From contig JACNJE010000129.1 of assembly GCA_014382705.1 (NCBI GenBank), forward strand, positions 1 to 56,867: a DNA stretch of 56,867 bases. The letters are read 5' to 3'. The translations under genes and the position numbers were made by a program. This DNA comes from Verrucomicrobiota bacterium (GTDB taxonomy: Bacteria; Verrucomicrobiota; Verrucomicrobiia; Limisphaerales; UBA1096). Shown here in pieces: positions 25,570-35,291 of the stretch; the stretch's first letter is position 1, and each line of letters begins with the position of its first letter. Below the pieces are notes generated by a model. It was not told where the DNA came from, did no database searches, and saw nothing but the letters and a program-made list of their open reading frames with translations.

Positions 25570-26964
25570 TCATTTGCGCTGCCTGGCGTTGGGGGCGTTG
25601 GTCTTCGGCAGCCAGTTGGCCAGGCGTTTCTTCGTCTCGGCCAAGTCCGGGTGGTCGGCGAGGTTGCGCCACTCGTTGGGATCGGCCTTGTGGTCGTACA
25701 GTTCCTCGCCGCCGTCGGCGTAGCGGATGTACCGCCAGCGCGGGGTGCGCAGACCGTGGTTGTTCCGCCCGTGCGTGGTGAGGGCGGGGCGCGGCCACTC
25801 CGCCTTCTCGTCGGCGAGCAGCGGCACGAGGCTCCGGCCCTCGTTGGCCGGGTTGGCCGGCAGTCCGCACAATTCAAGCAGCGTCGGGTAAAGGTCAATC
25901 AACCCCACCGGCCGATCCACCCGCGAGCCGGCGCGGGTGCCGCCCGGCAGCGTCTTGGCCAGCCGCTTGGGCACGACAAACATCAGCGGCGTGCGGCTGG
26001 CCTCCTCCCACAGGGCGAACTTGCGCCAATGTTTCTTCTCACCGAGATGCCACCCGTGGTCGGTCCACAGCACGACGATCGTGTTGTCGGCCCGGCCGCT
26101 TTCTTCAAGCGCGGCAAGCACGCGGCCCACCTGCGCGTCGGCAAAGGCGGTTGAGGCGAGATACCCGTGCACCGCCTTGCGCCATTGGCCGTGCTTGAGC
26201 ACGCGAGCATGGTCGCCCTGTGGCTTGGCCATCTTCACGCCGGCGGCCGGGATGTCGCCGAGGTCGCCGTCCGGCACGTTGGGCAGAGTCAGTTTATCAA
26301 CATCGAACAGGTCAAAATATTTCTGTGGCACATACCACGGCAGGTGAGGCCGGTAGAGGCCACACGCCAGAAAGAACGGCTTGTCGTGTTTGCGGACGAG
26401 TTGCCCGGTCACCCAGTCGGCGACCTGGTGGTCACCCATTTTTTCATCCGGCACATCGAGCGGACCCCAGTCGAAATGCGCCGCCCTGGGGATGCCGTTG
26501 ACCGGGCGCTTGGCCGGTTGCGGGTCGTTTGGCCTGTTCTTCGTCGCGCTTGGCCAAAAGAGGTTCCACGATGCCGGGTCGGGAAACGGCCCGTGATAAA
26601 TCTTGCCCGCCCCTCCGGCCCAGTAGCCGTGCTTCATGAAATGCTGCGGCAGCGTCACCGCGTCCGGCAAGGCGGCGCGCCACGGTTGGCTGTTCAGGTA
26701 CACGCCGGAAGTCGACGGCAGGATGCCGGTCATCAGCGACACGCGCGACGGGTTGCACGCCGGGGCCTGGCAGTAGGCTCGAGTGAACAGCGTGCCGCGC
26801 TTGGCCAAGCGGTCGAGGTTCGGGGTCTTGGCCTGCGGATGCCCGCCCAGCGCGCCGATCCAGTCGTTCAAGTCATCGATGGCGATGAACAACACGTTCG
26901 GCTTGGCTTGAGCCTGAACAAAGCCAAGCAGGGCGACGGCGAGAATGGCAATGATACGTTTCAT
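25570..26964 (-). CDS. Exported sulfatase, iduronate-2-sulfatase-like
   Basis: The 464-residue type I sulfatase has a signal peptide (about 1-20), metal ligands D30-D31 and the formylglycine motif C70-N-P-S-R74, where C70 would be converted by a sulfatase-maturing enzyme. The later W-T-D-H-G-W-H-L-G supplies further metal and sulfate contacts. It resembles the iduronate-2-sulfatase-like S1 group and is expected to desulfate extracellular polysaccharides. The palindrome at 26798-26811 coincides with the naturally conserved D-R-L-A-K-R-G segment of sulfatases. Confidence 0.9.
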   Translation of the reverse strand: MKRIIAILAVALLGFVQAQAKPNVLFIAIDDLNDWIGALGGHPQAKTPNLDRLAKRGTLFTRAYCQAPACNPSRVSLMTGILPSTSGVYLNSQPWRAALPDAVTLPQHFMKHGYWAGGAGKIYHGPFPDPASWNLFWPSATKNRPNDPQPAKRPVNGIPRAAHFDWGPLDVPDEKMGDHQVADWVTGQLVRKHDKPFFLACGLYRPHLPWYVPQKYFDLFDVDKLTLPNVPDGDLGDIPAAGVKMAKPQGDHARVLKHGQWRKAVHGYLASTAFADAQVGRVLAALEESGRADNTIVVLWTDHGWHLGEKKHWRKFALWEEASRTPLMFVVPKRLAKTLPGGTRAGSRVDRPVGLIDLYPTLLELCGLPANPANEGRSLVPLLADEKAEWPRPALTTHGRNNHGLRTPRWRYIRYADGGEELYDHKADPNEWRNLADHPDLAETKKRLANWLPKTNAPNARQRK

Positions 26965-27063
26965 AGTTTAGCAGAGAAATCAGAGCCGGAAGCTAGCCCC
27001 GCCCCCCCCGGCTTGCAAGCACCGCTCACCTGTTGATGAACGACGGGCGTCGGGCAGCCAAGC

Positions 27064-27456
27064 TTACAGGAAGATTAACTTGGGGAGCACTTTTTTTCGG
27101 ATGAGATCAAAGTGTTTGTCACAGACGATGAGGGGAATTCCCGTGGAGGCGGCAACCGCTGCGATGAGAAGATCGGATGCAGGAACGGTGGCTCCCTTGG
27201 CCCGGAGATTCGCACCGTACTCGGCGGCGGCATCCCAGTGGGCCGGTGTTGCGGGGATTCGCCGTGCGTAACTTAACCCCTCCCTCAGAACATCCCGTTC
27301 AGCGCGGCGCGCCCCGATGAATAACTCGAAACGCACGGGGCAAGTGTAGGCGGCTGCGTTTTGATTGAGCGCTTCGGCCACCTGCGACTTGATGGCGGGG
27401 TTGCCGGCTGCCCGGAAAAACTCGATCCAGGCGGATGTGTCGATGAGAACGGTCAC
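27064..27456 (-). CDS. vapC: VapC-family PIN-domain toxin
   Basis: The 130-residue PIN ribonuclease begins M-T-V-L-I-D-T-S-A-W-I with the first acidic residue (D6). It has further acidic residues in F-E-L-F-I-G, S-D-L-L-I-A and C-D-K-H-F. Toxins of this family cleave tRNA or rRNA when the antitoxin is degraded. Its start overlaps the vapB stop by ATGA. Confidence 0.9.
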   Translation of the reverse strand: MTVLIDTSAWIEFFRAAGNPAIKSQVAEALNQNAAAYTCPVRFELFIGARRAERDVLREGLSYARRIPATPAHWDAAAEYGANLRAKGATVPASDLLIAAVAASTGIPLIVCDKHFDLIRKKVLPKLIFL

Positions 27457-27665
27457 GGCTCGATCCGTGCGAATGACTCGACCTCATCGTTGGTGGCTGC
27501 GTAGTCGGTTTGGCCGCTGAGAACCTTGTTCAAAAACGCCTGCCGCCTGCGATTCTTCAAGTATTCATCCAACGCTTGGGCAACGGCCGGCGATTTTTTC
27601 TTTTGCCGCGTAACCTTTAAAATCTCGCGCATCTTTTTTTCAGCAATATCAACTGTTATTCTCAT
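27453..27665 (-). CDS. vapB: VapB-family antitoxin
   Basis: The 70-residue protein has an N-terminal ribbon-helix-helix-like start (M-R-I-T-V-D-I-A) and a C-terminal segment that would wrap the toxin. The start at 27665 is supported by a GAGAGGG ribosome binding site 6 bases upstream and by a promoter further up. It is the first gene of the vapBC operon and normally represses it. The local DNA is AT-richer than the surroundings. Confidence 0.85.
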   Translation of the reverse strand: MRITVDIAEKKMREILKVTRQKKKSPAVAQALDEYLKNRRRQAFLNKVLSGQTDYAATNDEVESFARIEP

Positions 27666-27689
27666 AAAATACCCTCTCAAAAAGATGCA

Positions 27690-27717
27690 AATATAGACAA
27701 TAAAAACATGATTTCAA
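27690..27717 (-). promoter_or_regulatory. Probable vapBC promoter
   Basis: On the minus strand TTGAAA (27712-27717) and TATATT (27690-27695) are separated by 16 bases, 25 bases upstream of the vapB start. The region is markedly AT-rich. The remaining intergenic stretch up to 27921 shows only a palindrome core at 27888. Confidence 0.65.
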
Positions 27718-27921
27718 CTCAAAAATGAAGTCTCTGTTGTTTGGATGGTTGCGCTTGGCCGCCGGTTCCCCCTCCTCCCGGCGCAAGGCGCTTTCCTCTC
27801 GCTTGGGCCGAGCAGGCGATTTAGCTTTGTGGCGAGAGCGGCGAGGCCATCCAAATGCAGACTGGATTCCCTACCGGGGGTGTATTGCTTGGCCAAGAGT
27901 TTTGATCGATAGAATTAAAGG

Positions 27922-29109
27922 ATGATGGGCAAATTGATTAATCGGATTGTGCTGGCTGCCGTGTTTTCGATCGCGGCAGGTGTGTTTGCCAAGGAACCGG
28001 TGTCGCTGGTGCGGAAGACGATGCAGGGTTTTGTCGACCAAAACGTGATCTCCGGCAGCGTGACGATCGTGGCGAATAAGGACAAGCTGCTGCAACTGGA
28101 GACGGTGGGGGTCGCAAACTTGGCCAAGCGTGAGACGATGCGCGAGGATCATCTTTTTTGGATCGCCAGCATGACCAAACCGTTGGCCGGTGTATGCATT
28201 TTGATGCTGCAGGAGGAGGGCAAGTTGTCCGTGGAGGATGCGGTGGAAAAACACCTGCCGGAGTTCAAGGGTCAGTGGATGGTGCGGGAGCGGGCGAAGG
28301 ATCGCTTGGTTTTGGAGCGACCACCGAGGCCGATCACAATCCACGATTTACTGGCGCACACCTCCGGCTTGGCCAACGTTCGGTCACCGAGAGACGAGAG
28401 TACATTGGCCGGGTTGACATTGGCGGCCTCTAAGACGCCACTGAACCACGCGCCGGGAATTCGATGGCAGTACAGCAACACTGGTATCAATACGCTTGGC
28501 CGGATTGTGGAGGTTCTCAGCGGGGAGCGATTTGAGGATTTTTTGCAGAAGCGAATTTTGGATCCGTGCGGGATGAAGGACACGACGTTTTGGCCGGATA
28601 AAGCACAGGCCAAGCGCTTGGCCAAGACCTATCGACCGAATGAAAACGGCGCGTTAAAGGAAGCCGAGATTTATTTTTTCAAGAGTAGTTTGAGTAATCG
28701 CGATCGCACTCCGTTGCCGGCTGGCGGATTGTTTTCGACCGCCGGGGACATGATGCGTTTTTATCAAATGATGCTGAACGGTGGCGTGGTTGACGGGAAG
28801 CGTTTGTTGAAAAAGAAAACGGTGAAAGAATTGACGCGAACTCAAACCGGAGAGATCAAAACTGGGTTCGTGACCGGCATGAGTTGGGGGCTGGGTTTTC
28901 AGGTGGTGAAAGAGCCGTTGGGAGTGACCGCAATGCTTTCGCCCGGGACGTACGGGCACGGCGGTGCGTATGCCACACAAAGTTGGGCCGACCCGAAAAC
29001 CGGCTTGATTTACGTTATGATGATCCAACGGGCCGGCTTCCCGAACGGTGATAATTCGCCTGTGCGCAAGGCCTTTCAGCAAGCCGCCGCTGACCAGTTC
29101 GCCCGCTGA
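27922..29109 (+). CDS. Exported beta-lactamase-family serine hydrolase
   Basis: The 395-residue protein has a signal peptide (about 5-23), the catalytic S83-M-T-K86, a Y-S-N second motif and Y-G-H-G-G near the C-terminus, all canonical for class C-like hydrolases. An ATG three bases downstream is an equally possible start. In-frame palindromes encode A-N-L-A-K-R-E and A-K-R-L-A-K-T. Its stop overlaps the tcdA start as TGATG, an unexpected coupling of a secreted enzyme to a tRNA-modification gene. Confidence 0.87.
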   Translation: MMGKLINRIVLAAVFSIAAGVFAKEPVSLVRKTMQGFVDQNVISGSVTIVANKDKLLQLETVGVANLAKRETMREDHLFWIASMTKPLAGVCILMLQEEGKLSVEDAVEKHLPEFKGQWMVRERAKDRLVLERPPRPITIHDLLAHTSGLANVRSPRDESTLAGLTLAASKTPLNHAPGIRWQYSNTGINTLGRIVEVLSGERFEDFLQKRILDPCGMKDTTFWPDKAQAKRLAKTYRPNENGALKEAEIYFFKSSLSNRDRTPLPAGGLFSTAGDMMRFYQMMLNGGVVDGKRLLKKKTVKELTRTQTGEIKTGFVTGMSWGLGFQVVKEPLGVTAMLSPGTYGHGGAYATQSWADPKTGLIYVMMIQRAGFPNGDNSPVRKAFQQAAADQFAR

Positions 29110-29900
29110 TGTCGGATCCCATTGAACGCTTCGGCGGGATTGCGCGGCTTTATGGGGAGGCGGGACTGCGGGCGCTTGGCCAAGCGCGGGCTGGTTGCGC
29201 TGGCGTGGGGGGCGTGGGGGCGTGGACGGTGGAGGCGCTGGCCCGGGCGGGGGGCGGGGCGCTGGCGCTGGTGGATCTCGACGAGGGTTGCGTGACGGAC
29301 GGCCACCGGCAACTGCCCGCGCTGGTCGGCGGGCTTGGGGAGGTCCAAGGGGAGGAAATGGCCAAGCGCGTGAAACAGATTGCTCCGGACTGCGCGGTCG
29401 AGGCGCGGCCACAGTTTTTCAATTCCAAAACCTGCGAGGCAATCTTGTCGGGCGGCTTTGAGTTTGTTGTCGATGCGATCGACAATGTTCGCAACAAGGT
29501 GCTGCTGATCGCGGAATGTTGCCGCCGGGGAATCCCGGTGATCACCAGCGGCGCGGCGGGGGGGCGGCTGGACGGCACGCGCGTGCAGGTGGCGGACTTG
29601 GCCAAGTCGGTGCAGGATCCGTTGTTATCCAAGGTGCGCGCGAGTCTGCGGAAGGAGCACGGCTTTCCACGGGCGGGGAAGAGGATGGGCGTGCCGTGTG
29701 TGTTTTCGCCGGAGCCCCCGGTCTATCCGAAGCCGGACGGAACCGTCTGCGCCAGCCGCGCGGAGGCGGGCGGGCCGGAGGGCTCATTGAAGCTCAACTG
29801 CGAATGGGGGTTCGGCGCGGCGGCCTTTGTGACCGGGGCGTTTGGGTTTGCTGCAGCCGGGGAGGTCATCCGGCGGCTTGCTGGCGGGCAATCGGGGTGA
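29109..29900 (+). CDS. tcdA: tRNA threonylcarbamoyladenosine dehydratase
   Basis: The 263-residue ThiF/E1-like enzyme cyclises t6A37 of tRNA to ct6A in an ATP-dependent reaction. It starts with R-F-G-G-I-A-R-L-Y-G. The nucleotide-binding G-V-G-G-V-G-A-W, V-D-L-D and H-R-Q-L residues, and A-I-D-N-V-R-N-K follow. The palindrome at 29172-29187 encodes A-L-G-Q-A-R immediately before the first beta strand, where family members are variable. A second copy encodes D-L-A-K-S. Confidence 0.9.
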   Translation: MSDPIERFGGIARLYGEAGLRALGQARAGCAGVGGVGAWTVEALARAGGGALALVDLDEGCVTDGHRQLPALVGGLGEVQGEEMAKRVKQIAPDCAVEARPQFFNSKTCEAILSGGFEFVVDAIDNVRNKVLLIAECCRRGIPVITSGAAGGRLDGTRVQVADLAKSVQDPLLSKVRASLRKEHGFPRAGKRMGVPCVFSPEPPVYPKPDGTVCASRAEAGGPEGSLKLNCEWGFGAAAFVTGAFGFAAAGEVIRRLAGGQSG

Positions 29901-29956
29901 GTTTTCCGCCTGCGCCGGGCTTGTCTTTGGCTTGTGCCGTGCTAGCTTCATCGCTG

Positions 29957-30415
29957 ATGGGTCAGGACGCGATATCCGTTGAAGTGCGCGGGATACTTCC
30001 CGCGAACAGCGGTTGCGCCGTCTTCATCGGCAACGAGGAGAAGGTGTTCGTTATCCAGGTGGAGCACAACATGGGCGCGGTGATCGGCATGTTCCTCAAC
30101 GACACCCCGAAGGAGCGGCCACTGACCCACGACCTGATCGGGCACGTGCTGGACGGGTTCGGCATCAAGCTGCTGCGGGTGGTCATCACGGAGCTGAAAA
30201 ACTCCACCTATTTCGCCCGGCTGATCCTCGAGCAGGACAACGAGCTGGGCCGCAAGATCGTGGAGGTCGACGCCCGTCCAAGCGATTGCCTGGCGCTCGC
30301 CGCCCATTACAAGTCGCCCGTGTTCGTGGCGGCGGACCTGTTCGCCGAGGTTGAGGACATGTCCGAGGTGCTGGCGCAGATCCAGGAATCGGCCGGCGAC
30401 GAGGAGCAGGGCTGA
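29957..30415 (+). CDS. Bifunctional nuclease family protein (DUF151/BFN)
   Basis: The 152-residue protein has the BFN domain throughout: a beta-rich start, the R-P-L-T-H-D-L segment and the conserved D-A-R-P-S-D-C-L-A-L-A motif. Family members were reported to have RNase and DNase activity, but the biochemical role in bacteria is unsettled. The start at 29957 was chosen because the domain begins there. It precedes holA by 6 bases and is likely co-transcribed. Confidence 0.87.
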   Translation: MGQDAISVEVRGILPANSGCAVFIGNEEKVFVIQVEHNMGAVIGMFLNDTPKERPLTHDLIGHVLDGFGIKLLRVVITELKNSTYFARLILEQDNELGRKIVEVDARPSDCLALAAHYKSPVFVAADLFAEVEDMSEVLAQIQESAGDEEQG

Positions 30416-30421
30416 CGCCAC

Positions 30422-31546
30422 ATGCCCGCCGCCAAGCCACAGCTACCCACCGAACCGCTCTGCCTTATTTACGGCGACGAGGATTTTCTCGTGCGCGACC
30501 GTGCCCGCCAGGTTTACGACGGATGGTGCGCCGAGGCCGGCGGCGAGGATCACGAGATCATCGACGGCACCGCCCGCAACGCCGCCGAGGCGCTCGACGC
30601 CTTGGCCAAGCTCAATGAGGCGGTGCAGACGCTGCCGTTTTTCGGCGGGGCCAAGGTGGTCTGGCTGCGCGACACCAACTTTCTCGGCGACGAGCGCACC
30701 GCCTCGAGCCGCCACGTGACCGACCGGCTCAACAGCTTGGCCAAGGGCTGGGAGACGTTCGACTGGCAGGGGGTGCGCGTGCTGATCAGCTCCGGCAAGG
30801 TCGACAAGCGGAAGACTTTTTTCAAGACGGCGAAGAAGATCGGCGCGGTCGAGGACCTGTCCGTTGCCGACAAGGAACGTGGCAGCCGGGCGGCGTTGAT
30901 CGTGCGGCAGCGCTTGGCCGAGCTGGGCAAAAAAATCACCGCGCACGATGCCGACGAGCTGGTGCTCCTGGCCGGCACCAACCTTCAGCAACTGCACAGT
31001 GAGGCCGATAAACTCGCGGCCTTCGCCGGCGAGCGCGACGAGGTCACGCGGGAAGACGTGCACGCGATTGCCACCCGCACCAAGCAGGCGCAGGCGTTCG
31101 CGCTGGCCGACGCGCTGGGCGAGCGGAATCTGCCCAAGCTGCTGCGCGTACTCGACGAGGAATTGTGGGCGGTGAAACTCGACGCCAAAAAATCGCCCAT
31201 CGCGCTGCTGTACGGCCTGATCTCGAAGGTGCGCACGATGATTTTTCTCCGGGAAATGTTGCGGCTGAAATGGATCCGCACCGGCGGCGGCTACCCGCAG
31301 TTCAAGTCGCAACTCGAAGCCATCCCGGACGACCGCATGCCGGACGACCGGAAGTTCAACCCCAAGGCGATGCACCCGTACATGCTCTTCAACGCGCTTG
31401 GCCACGCGCGGCGCTATTCGGAGGAGGAACTCACCCGCGCGATGGATATTCTGCTGCGCTGCAACCGGCAGTTGGTCTCGTCGAGCACCGACGACACTCT
31501 GCTCCTGCAACAGGCGCTGGTGCAAATCGTCAGCAAAGCGGCGTAG
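30422..31546 (+). CDS. holA: DNA polymerase III delta subunit
   Basis: The 374-residue clamp-loader subunit opens the beta clamp. It has the usual early Y-G-D-E-D-F-L segment, an AAA+-like N-terminal half without a functional P-loop and a helical C-terminal collar domain. Palindromes encode A-L-A-K-L-N and S-L-A-K-G-W. A further 14-bp copy lies 6 bases beyond the stop. Confidence 0.9.
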   Translation: MPAAKPQLPTEPLCLIYGDEDFLVRDRARQVYDGWCAEAGGEDHEIIDGTARNAAEALDALAKLNEAVQTLPFFGGAKVVWLRDTNFLGDERTASSRHVTDRLNSLAKGWETFDWQGVRVLISSGKVDKRKTFFKTAKKIGAVEDLSVADKERGSRAALIVRQRLAELGKKITAHDADELVLLAGTNLQQLHSEADKLAAFAGERDEVTREDVHAIATRTKQAQAFALADALGERNLPKLLRVLDEELWAVKLDAKKSPIALLYGLISKVRTMIFLREMLRLKWIRTGGGYPQFKSQLEAIPDDRMPDDRKFNPKAMHPYMLFNALGHARRYSEEELTRAMDILLRCNRQLVSSSTDDTLLLQQALVQIVSKAA

Positions 31547-31552
31547 CTCCGG

Positions 31553-31566
31553 CGCTTGGCCAAGCG
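31553..31566. repeat. 14-bp palindrome just after the holA stop
   Basis: CGCTTGGCCAAGCG begins 7 bases after the last base of holA and 49 bases before the next gene. Confidence 0.9.
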
Positions 31567-31614
31567 GGGTTTTGAATGTTCATCGGGCCGGTTGTTCTTT
31601 ACGCTTCGCCGCGC

Positions 31615-32403
31615 ATGAATCAGGTGGCTCTCATCACGGGCGCGTCTCGCGGGATTGGCCGGGGCATCGCGCTGGAGCTGGCTGCGGAGGGATTTGACGT
31701 GGTGATCAACTATGCCGGAAACCAAGCCGCCGCCGCCGAGACGGCCAAGCGCTGCACCGAGCGTGCCGCCGCTGCCAAGCACACGATCCGCGCCGAGGTG
31801 TGCCAAGGCGACGTTGGCCAAGCGGCGGATCGCGAGCGGTTGATGGGCTTCACGCGCGACTCACTTGGCCGGCTCGATCTGCTCGTCAACAACGCCGGCA
31901 TCACCTCCATCGGCCGCGTCGACCTGCTCGATGCCACCGAGGAAAACTGGGATGCCCTCATGGCGATCAACTTGAAAGGGCCGTTTTTTCTCAGCCAACT
32001 CGCCGCCCGATGGATGATCGGGCAGACCGAGGCCGACGCCGCGCGTCGCCCAAAAATCGTCAGCATCTCCTCCGTTAGCGCTCACACCGTCTCGACCAAT
32101 CGCGGCGACTACTGCGTGGCCAAGGCCGGCCTCGGGATGGTGACCAAGTTGTTCGCCGCGCGCCTGGCCGATCACGGCATCAACGTGTACGAGGTCTGCC
32201 CCGGCGTGATCGCCTCCGACATGACCGCGCCGGTGCGCGAAAAATACGACAAGCTGATCGCCGACGGGCTGGCACCGATCCGCCGCTGGGGCGAGCCAAG
32301 CGATGTCGGCAAGGCAGTGGTTGCGTTGGCGCGTGATTATTTTCCGTTCACCACCGGCGAGGTGTTCAACGTGGACGGCGGCTTCAACGTCCGGAAACTT
32401 TAA
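31615..32403 (+). CDS. Short-chain dehydrogenase/reductase, FabG-like
   Basis: The 262-residue protein carries G-A-S-R-G-I-G for NAD(P), N-N-A-G, and the catalytic Ser with Y-C-V-A-K. The end V-D-G-G-F-N is typical of FabG-like SDRs. The start at 31615 begins the first beta strand; an upstream ATG would add an atypical 13 residues. It is the first of four genes with gaps of 3, 7 and 16 bases, so it likely acts on an intermediate of that pathway (for example a keto-uronate or a sugar) rather than in fatty acid synthesis. Confidence 0.82.
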   Translation: MNQVALITGASRGIGRGIALELAAEGFDVVINYAGNQAAAAETAKRCTERAAAAKHTIRAEVCQGDVGQAADRERLMGFTRDSLGRLDLLVNNAGITSIGRVDLLDATEENWDALMAINLKGPFFLSQLAARWMIGQTEADAARRPKIVSISSVSAHTVSTNRGDYCVAKAGLGMVTKLFAARLADHGINVYEVCPGVIASDMTAPVREKYDKLIADGLAPIRRWGEPSDVGKAVVALARDYFPFTTGEVFNVDGGFNVRKL

Positions 32404-32406
32404 CCC

Positions 32407-33786
32407 ATGGCCATCAAGATCGACCGCAAACTGACGCCGCAAAAACTCGTTCCCAAACTGGAACGATTCTTTGAGCTTTCCGGGCAAAAGATTTTGTCCA
32501 TCCAAAAAAAATGGCGTGCGGCCAACGGTACGCCGGTGTTCACCGTGAACGGCCAATACACCACGCGCGGCTGGACCGAGTGGACGCACGGCTTTCAGTT
32601 CGGCTCGGCCGTGCTGCAGTACGACGCCACCGGCGACGAGCGGTTTTTGAAGATCGGCCGGCGTGGCACGGTGAAGCACATGGCGTCGCACGTGTCGCAC
32701 ACCGGCGTGCACGATCACGGTTTCAATAACGTCTCGACTTACGGCAACCTCCGCCGCCTCATGCGCGAGGGAAAGATTGTCCACGACCCGCGAGAGATGG
32801 AGTTTTACGAACTGGCGCTCAAGGTCTCCGGCGCCGTACAGGCGGCGCGCTGGACCGATATTCCCGGCGGCGGCTACATTTATTCGTTTAACGGCCCGCA
32901 CTCGTTGTTCATCGACACGATTCGCTCGCTGCGCTCGCTCGCCGTGGCGCACCAGCTTGGCCACGCGCTGATGGGTGAGCGGGATCGGAAAATCTCACTG
33001 CTCGGCCGGCTCGTGCAGCACGCTGGGGCGACAGCGGCGCACGGTGTTTATTACGGCGAAGGCCGCGACGCATTCGACGTGCGCGGCCGCACGGCGCACG
33101 AGAGCATTTTCAACCTGAACGATGGCAGTTACCGCTGCCCGAACTCGCAGCAGGGCTACTCCCCGTTCAGCACGTGGACGCGCGGCTTGGCTTGGGCGGT
33201 CTGCGGCTATGCCGAGCAGCTCGAGTTGTTCCGCACGCTCACCGATGCCGCGCTCAAGCCGTTCGGGGGCAGGCACAAGTTGACGGCCATGCTGCTGAAG
33301 GCGGCCACTGCCACCGCCGATTTTTACGTCAGCAACAGTTGCACCGACGGCGTTCCCGCTTGGGACACCGGTGCACCGAAACTGCACCGTCTGGGCAACT
33401 ACTTGGCCAAGCGCTCGGAGCCGTGCAACGACTTCGAGCCGGTCGACTCTTCTGCAGCGGCGATCGCGGCGCAGGGGCTGGTCCGCTTGGGCAATTTCCT
33501 GAAAAATAGCGGCAAAAAAGCTGACGGCACGCGCTACCGGCAGGCCGGATTGACCATCGCCAACACCTTGCTGCAGGAACCGTATCTCTCCACGGATGCC
33601 AAACATCAGGGTCTGGTTTTGCACTCGGTTTATCATCGGCCCAACGGCTGGGATCACATCCCGCGCGGCCGCAAAATCCCGTGCGGCGAAAGCTCGATGT
33701 GGGGCGACTACCACGCGCGCGAACTGGCGCTGATGCTCCTCCGCGAGGCGCGCGGCGAATGCTACCTCACGTTTTTCGACTACTGA
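32407..33786 (+). CDS. GH88/GH105-like alpha/alpha-toroid glycoside hydrolase
   Basis: The 459-residue protein resembles unsaturated glucuronyl hydrolases. It has the C-terminal G-E-S-S-M-W-G-D-Y-H-A-R-E motif, V-P-A-W-D-T-G-A-P and repeated helical hairpins. It lacks a signal peptide and so is cytoplasmic. GH88 enzymes hydrate the unsaturated uronate at the end of oligosaccharides made by lyases. A palindrome encodes Y-L-A-K-R-S. The reductase next to it could process a released keto-sugar; this is inference. Confidence 0.75.
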   Translation: MAIKIDRKLTPQKLVPKLERFFELSGQKILSIQKKWRAANGTPVFTVNGQYTTRGWTEWTHGFQFGSAVLQYDATGDERFLKIGRRGTVKHMASHVSHTGVHDHGFNNVSTYGNLRRLMREGKIVHDPREMEFYELALKVSGAVQAARWTDIPGGGYIYSFNGPHSLFIDTIRSLRSLAVAHQLGHALMGERDRKISLLGRLVQHAGATAAHGVYYGEGRDAFDVRGRTAHESIFNLNDGSYRCPNSQQGYSPFSTWTRGLAWAVCGYAEQLELFRTLTDAALKPFGGRHKLTAMLLKAATATADFYVSNSCTDGVPAWDTGAPKLHRLGNYLAKRSEPCNDFEPVDSSAAAIAAQGLVRLGNFLKNSGKKADGTRYRQAGLTIANTLLQEPYLSTDAKHQGLVLHSVYHRPNGWDHIPRGRKIPCGESSMWGDYHARELALMLLREARGECYLTFFDY

Positions 33787-33793
33787 GCTGACT

Positions 33794-35275
33794 GTGCCCA
33801 AGCCGTTCAAACTCACGCGCGTCCCGTCGTTAAAAACTCCGGAAGCTTTCCGCGAACACGCAGCGACGCTTGGCCTCGACCTGCCGTGCGACGACACGAT
33901 CCTGCCCGCTGCCGAGTCGCCCTTGGCCAAGCCGCTCGAGCGCGTTACGCTTGGCGGCAAGACGCCCGGCAACCGCATCGCCATTCACCCGATGGAGGGC
34001 TGGGACGGCACGACGAGCGGCGGGGTCACCGACGAGATGACACGCCGCTGGCAACGCTTCGGCGAAAGCGGGGCCAAGCTGATCCTCGGCGGCGAGGCGA
34101 TGGCGGTGCGCCCCGACGGTCGAGCCAACCCGAACCAACTTATTCTCAACGAAGAAAACCAAGCCGGCATCGCCGGGTTGCGCGAGACGTCGATTGCGGC
34201 GCACGCCGCACGCTACGGCTCGACCGAGGACTTGGTGACCGGGTTTCAGTTGACGCATTCGGGACGCTTCTGCCGACCGAATGAGAAAACCAGATTCGAG
34301 CCGCGAGTCGCGTATCGGCATCCGATACTCGACGCGAAGTTCAACGTCACCAGCGACGACCAAACTTGGACCGATGACGAGATCGGCGAACTCATCGGCA
34401 GCTACGTCCGCGCTGCGCGGCTCGCCGCCGGGGCAGGGGCGGACTTCGTCGACCTCAAGCATTGCCACGGCTATCTGCTGCACGAATTTCTCAGCGCCCA
34501 CACGCGCCCCGGCCGGTACGGCGGCTCGTTCGAGAACCGCACCCGAATCCTGTGCGAAATCATCGACGGCATCCGCGCCGACGGGAACACCATCGATGTG
34601 ATCGTGCGAGTGAGCGCGTTCGACTTCGTGCCGTTCCGGGCTGATCCAACCCGGGCGCAGCCGGGCAAACTCGGCCCCGGCGTCCCGGAGGATTTCTCCC
34701 ACTGCCTTCCGTATCACTACGGTTTCGGGCTGAATCCCAATAACCCGCTCGAGGTCGATCTCACGGAGCCGCAGCAGTTTGTGAAACTGTGCGGCGCCTT
34801 GGGTGTCAAGCTCGTGAGTCTCAGTGCTGGGTCGCCGTATTACAATCCCCACATCCAGCGTCCCGCCGCATATCCGCCGTCGGACGGCTATCAGCCGGCG
34901 CACGATCCACTCATCGACGTCGAGCGGCAGGTTCAAGTTGTCCGCCAAATCCGCGAAGCCGCACCCGCCAACCTCGCGATCGCCGGGTGCGCCTACAGTT
35001 ATCTGCAGGATTATTTGCCGCACGTGACGCAGCGCCTCGTGCGGGAAGGGTGGGTCGATGTCGTCGGATTGGGTCGGATGGTTTTGAGTTATCCGGACAT
35101 GCTCCCCGACGCGATGGCCAACGGCGCGCTGACGCCCAAGCGCATCTGCCGCACATTCAGCGACTGCACCACCGCCCCGCGCAACGGCATCGTCAGCGGC
35201 TGCTACCCGCTGGACGACTACTACAAAAACCGTCCCGAGTCCGATCAGCTCAAGCAGATCAAAAAATCGTTTTAG
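33794..35275 (+). CDS. NADH:flavin oxidoreductase (Old Yellow Enzyme family)
   Basis: The 493-residue FMN-dependent TIM-barrel protein is recognised by I-A-I-H-P-M-E-G-W-D-G, L-T-H-S-G-R-F, and H-C-H-G-Y-L-L-H-E-F-L-S (the usual active-site strand). It is longer than typical single-domain members (about 360-400) by an N-terminal extension and internal loops. The GTG start at 33794 is 7 bases after the GH88-like stop. The palindrome encodes S-P-L-A-K-P. Its substrate is not predictable; reductions of activated C=C bonds or demethylation are family options. Confidence 0.82.
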   Translation: MPKPFKLTRVPSLKTPEAFREHAATLGLDLPCDDTILPAAESPLAKPLERVTLGGKTPGNRIAIHPMEGWDGTTSGGVTDEMTRRWQRFGESGAKLILGGEAMAVRPDGRANPNQLILNEENQAGIAGLRETSIAAHAARYGSTEDLVTGFQLTHSGRFCRPNEKTRFEPRVAYRHPILDAKFNVTSDDQTWTDDEIGELIGSYVRAARLAAGAGADFVDLKHCHGYLLHEFLSAHTRPGRYGGSFENRTRILCEIIDGIRADGNTIDVIVRVSAFDFVPFRADPTRAQPGKLGPGVPEDFSHCLPYHYGFGLNPNNPLEVDLTEPQQFVKLCGALGVKLVSLSAGSPYYNPHIQRPAAYPPSDGYQPAHDPLIDVERQVQVVRQIREAAPANLAIAGCAYSYLQDYLPHVTQRLVREGWVDVVGLGRMVLSYPDMLPDAMANGALTPKRICRTFSDCTTAPRNGIVSGCYPLDDYYKNRPESDQLKQIKKSF

Positions 35276-35291
35276 GCGACCGCCTGCAAAA

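Noticed and set aside
26798-26811. Sulfatase L-A-K-R-G as an inserted tag
   Set aside because: D-R-L-A-K-R-G is naturally conserved in sulfatases, so this copy may be a coincidental fit of codons to the motif.
27725-27925. Short plus-strand ORF between vapB and the serine hydrolase
   Set aside because: Composition is random-looking with no ribosome binding site or recognisable similarity.
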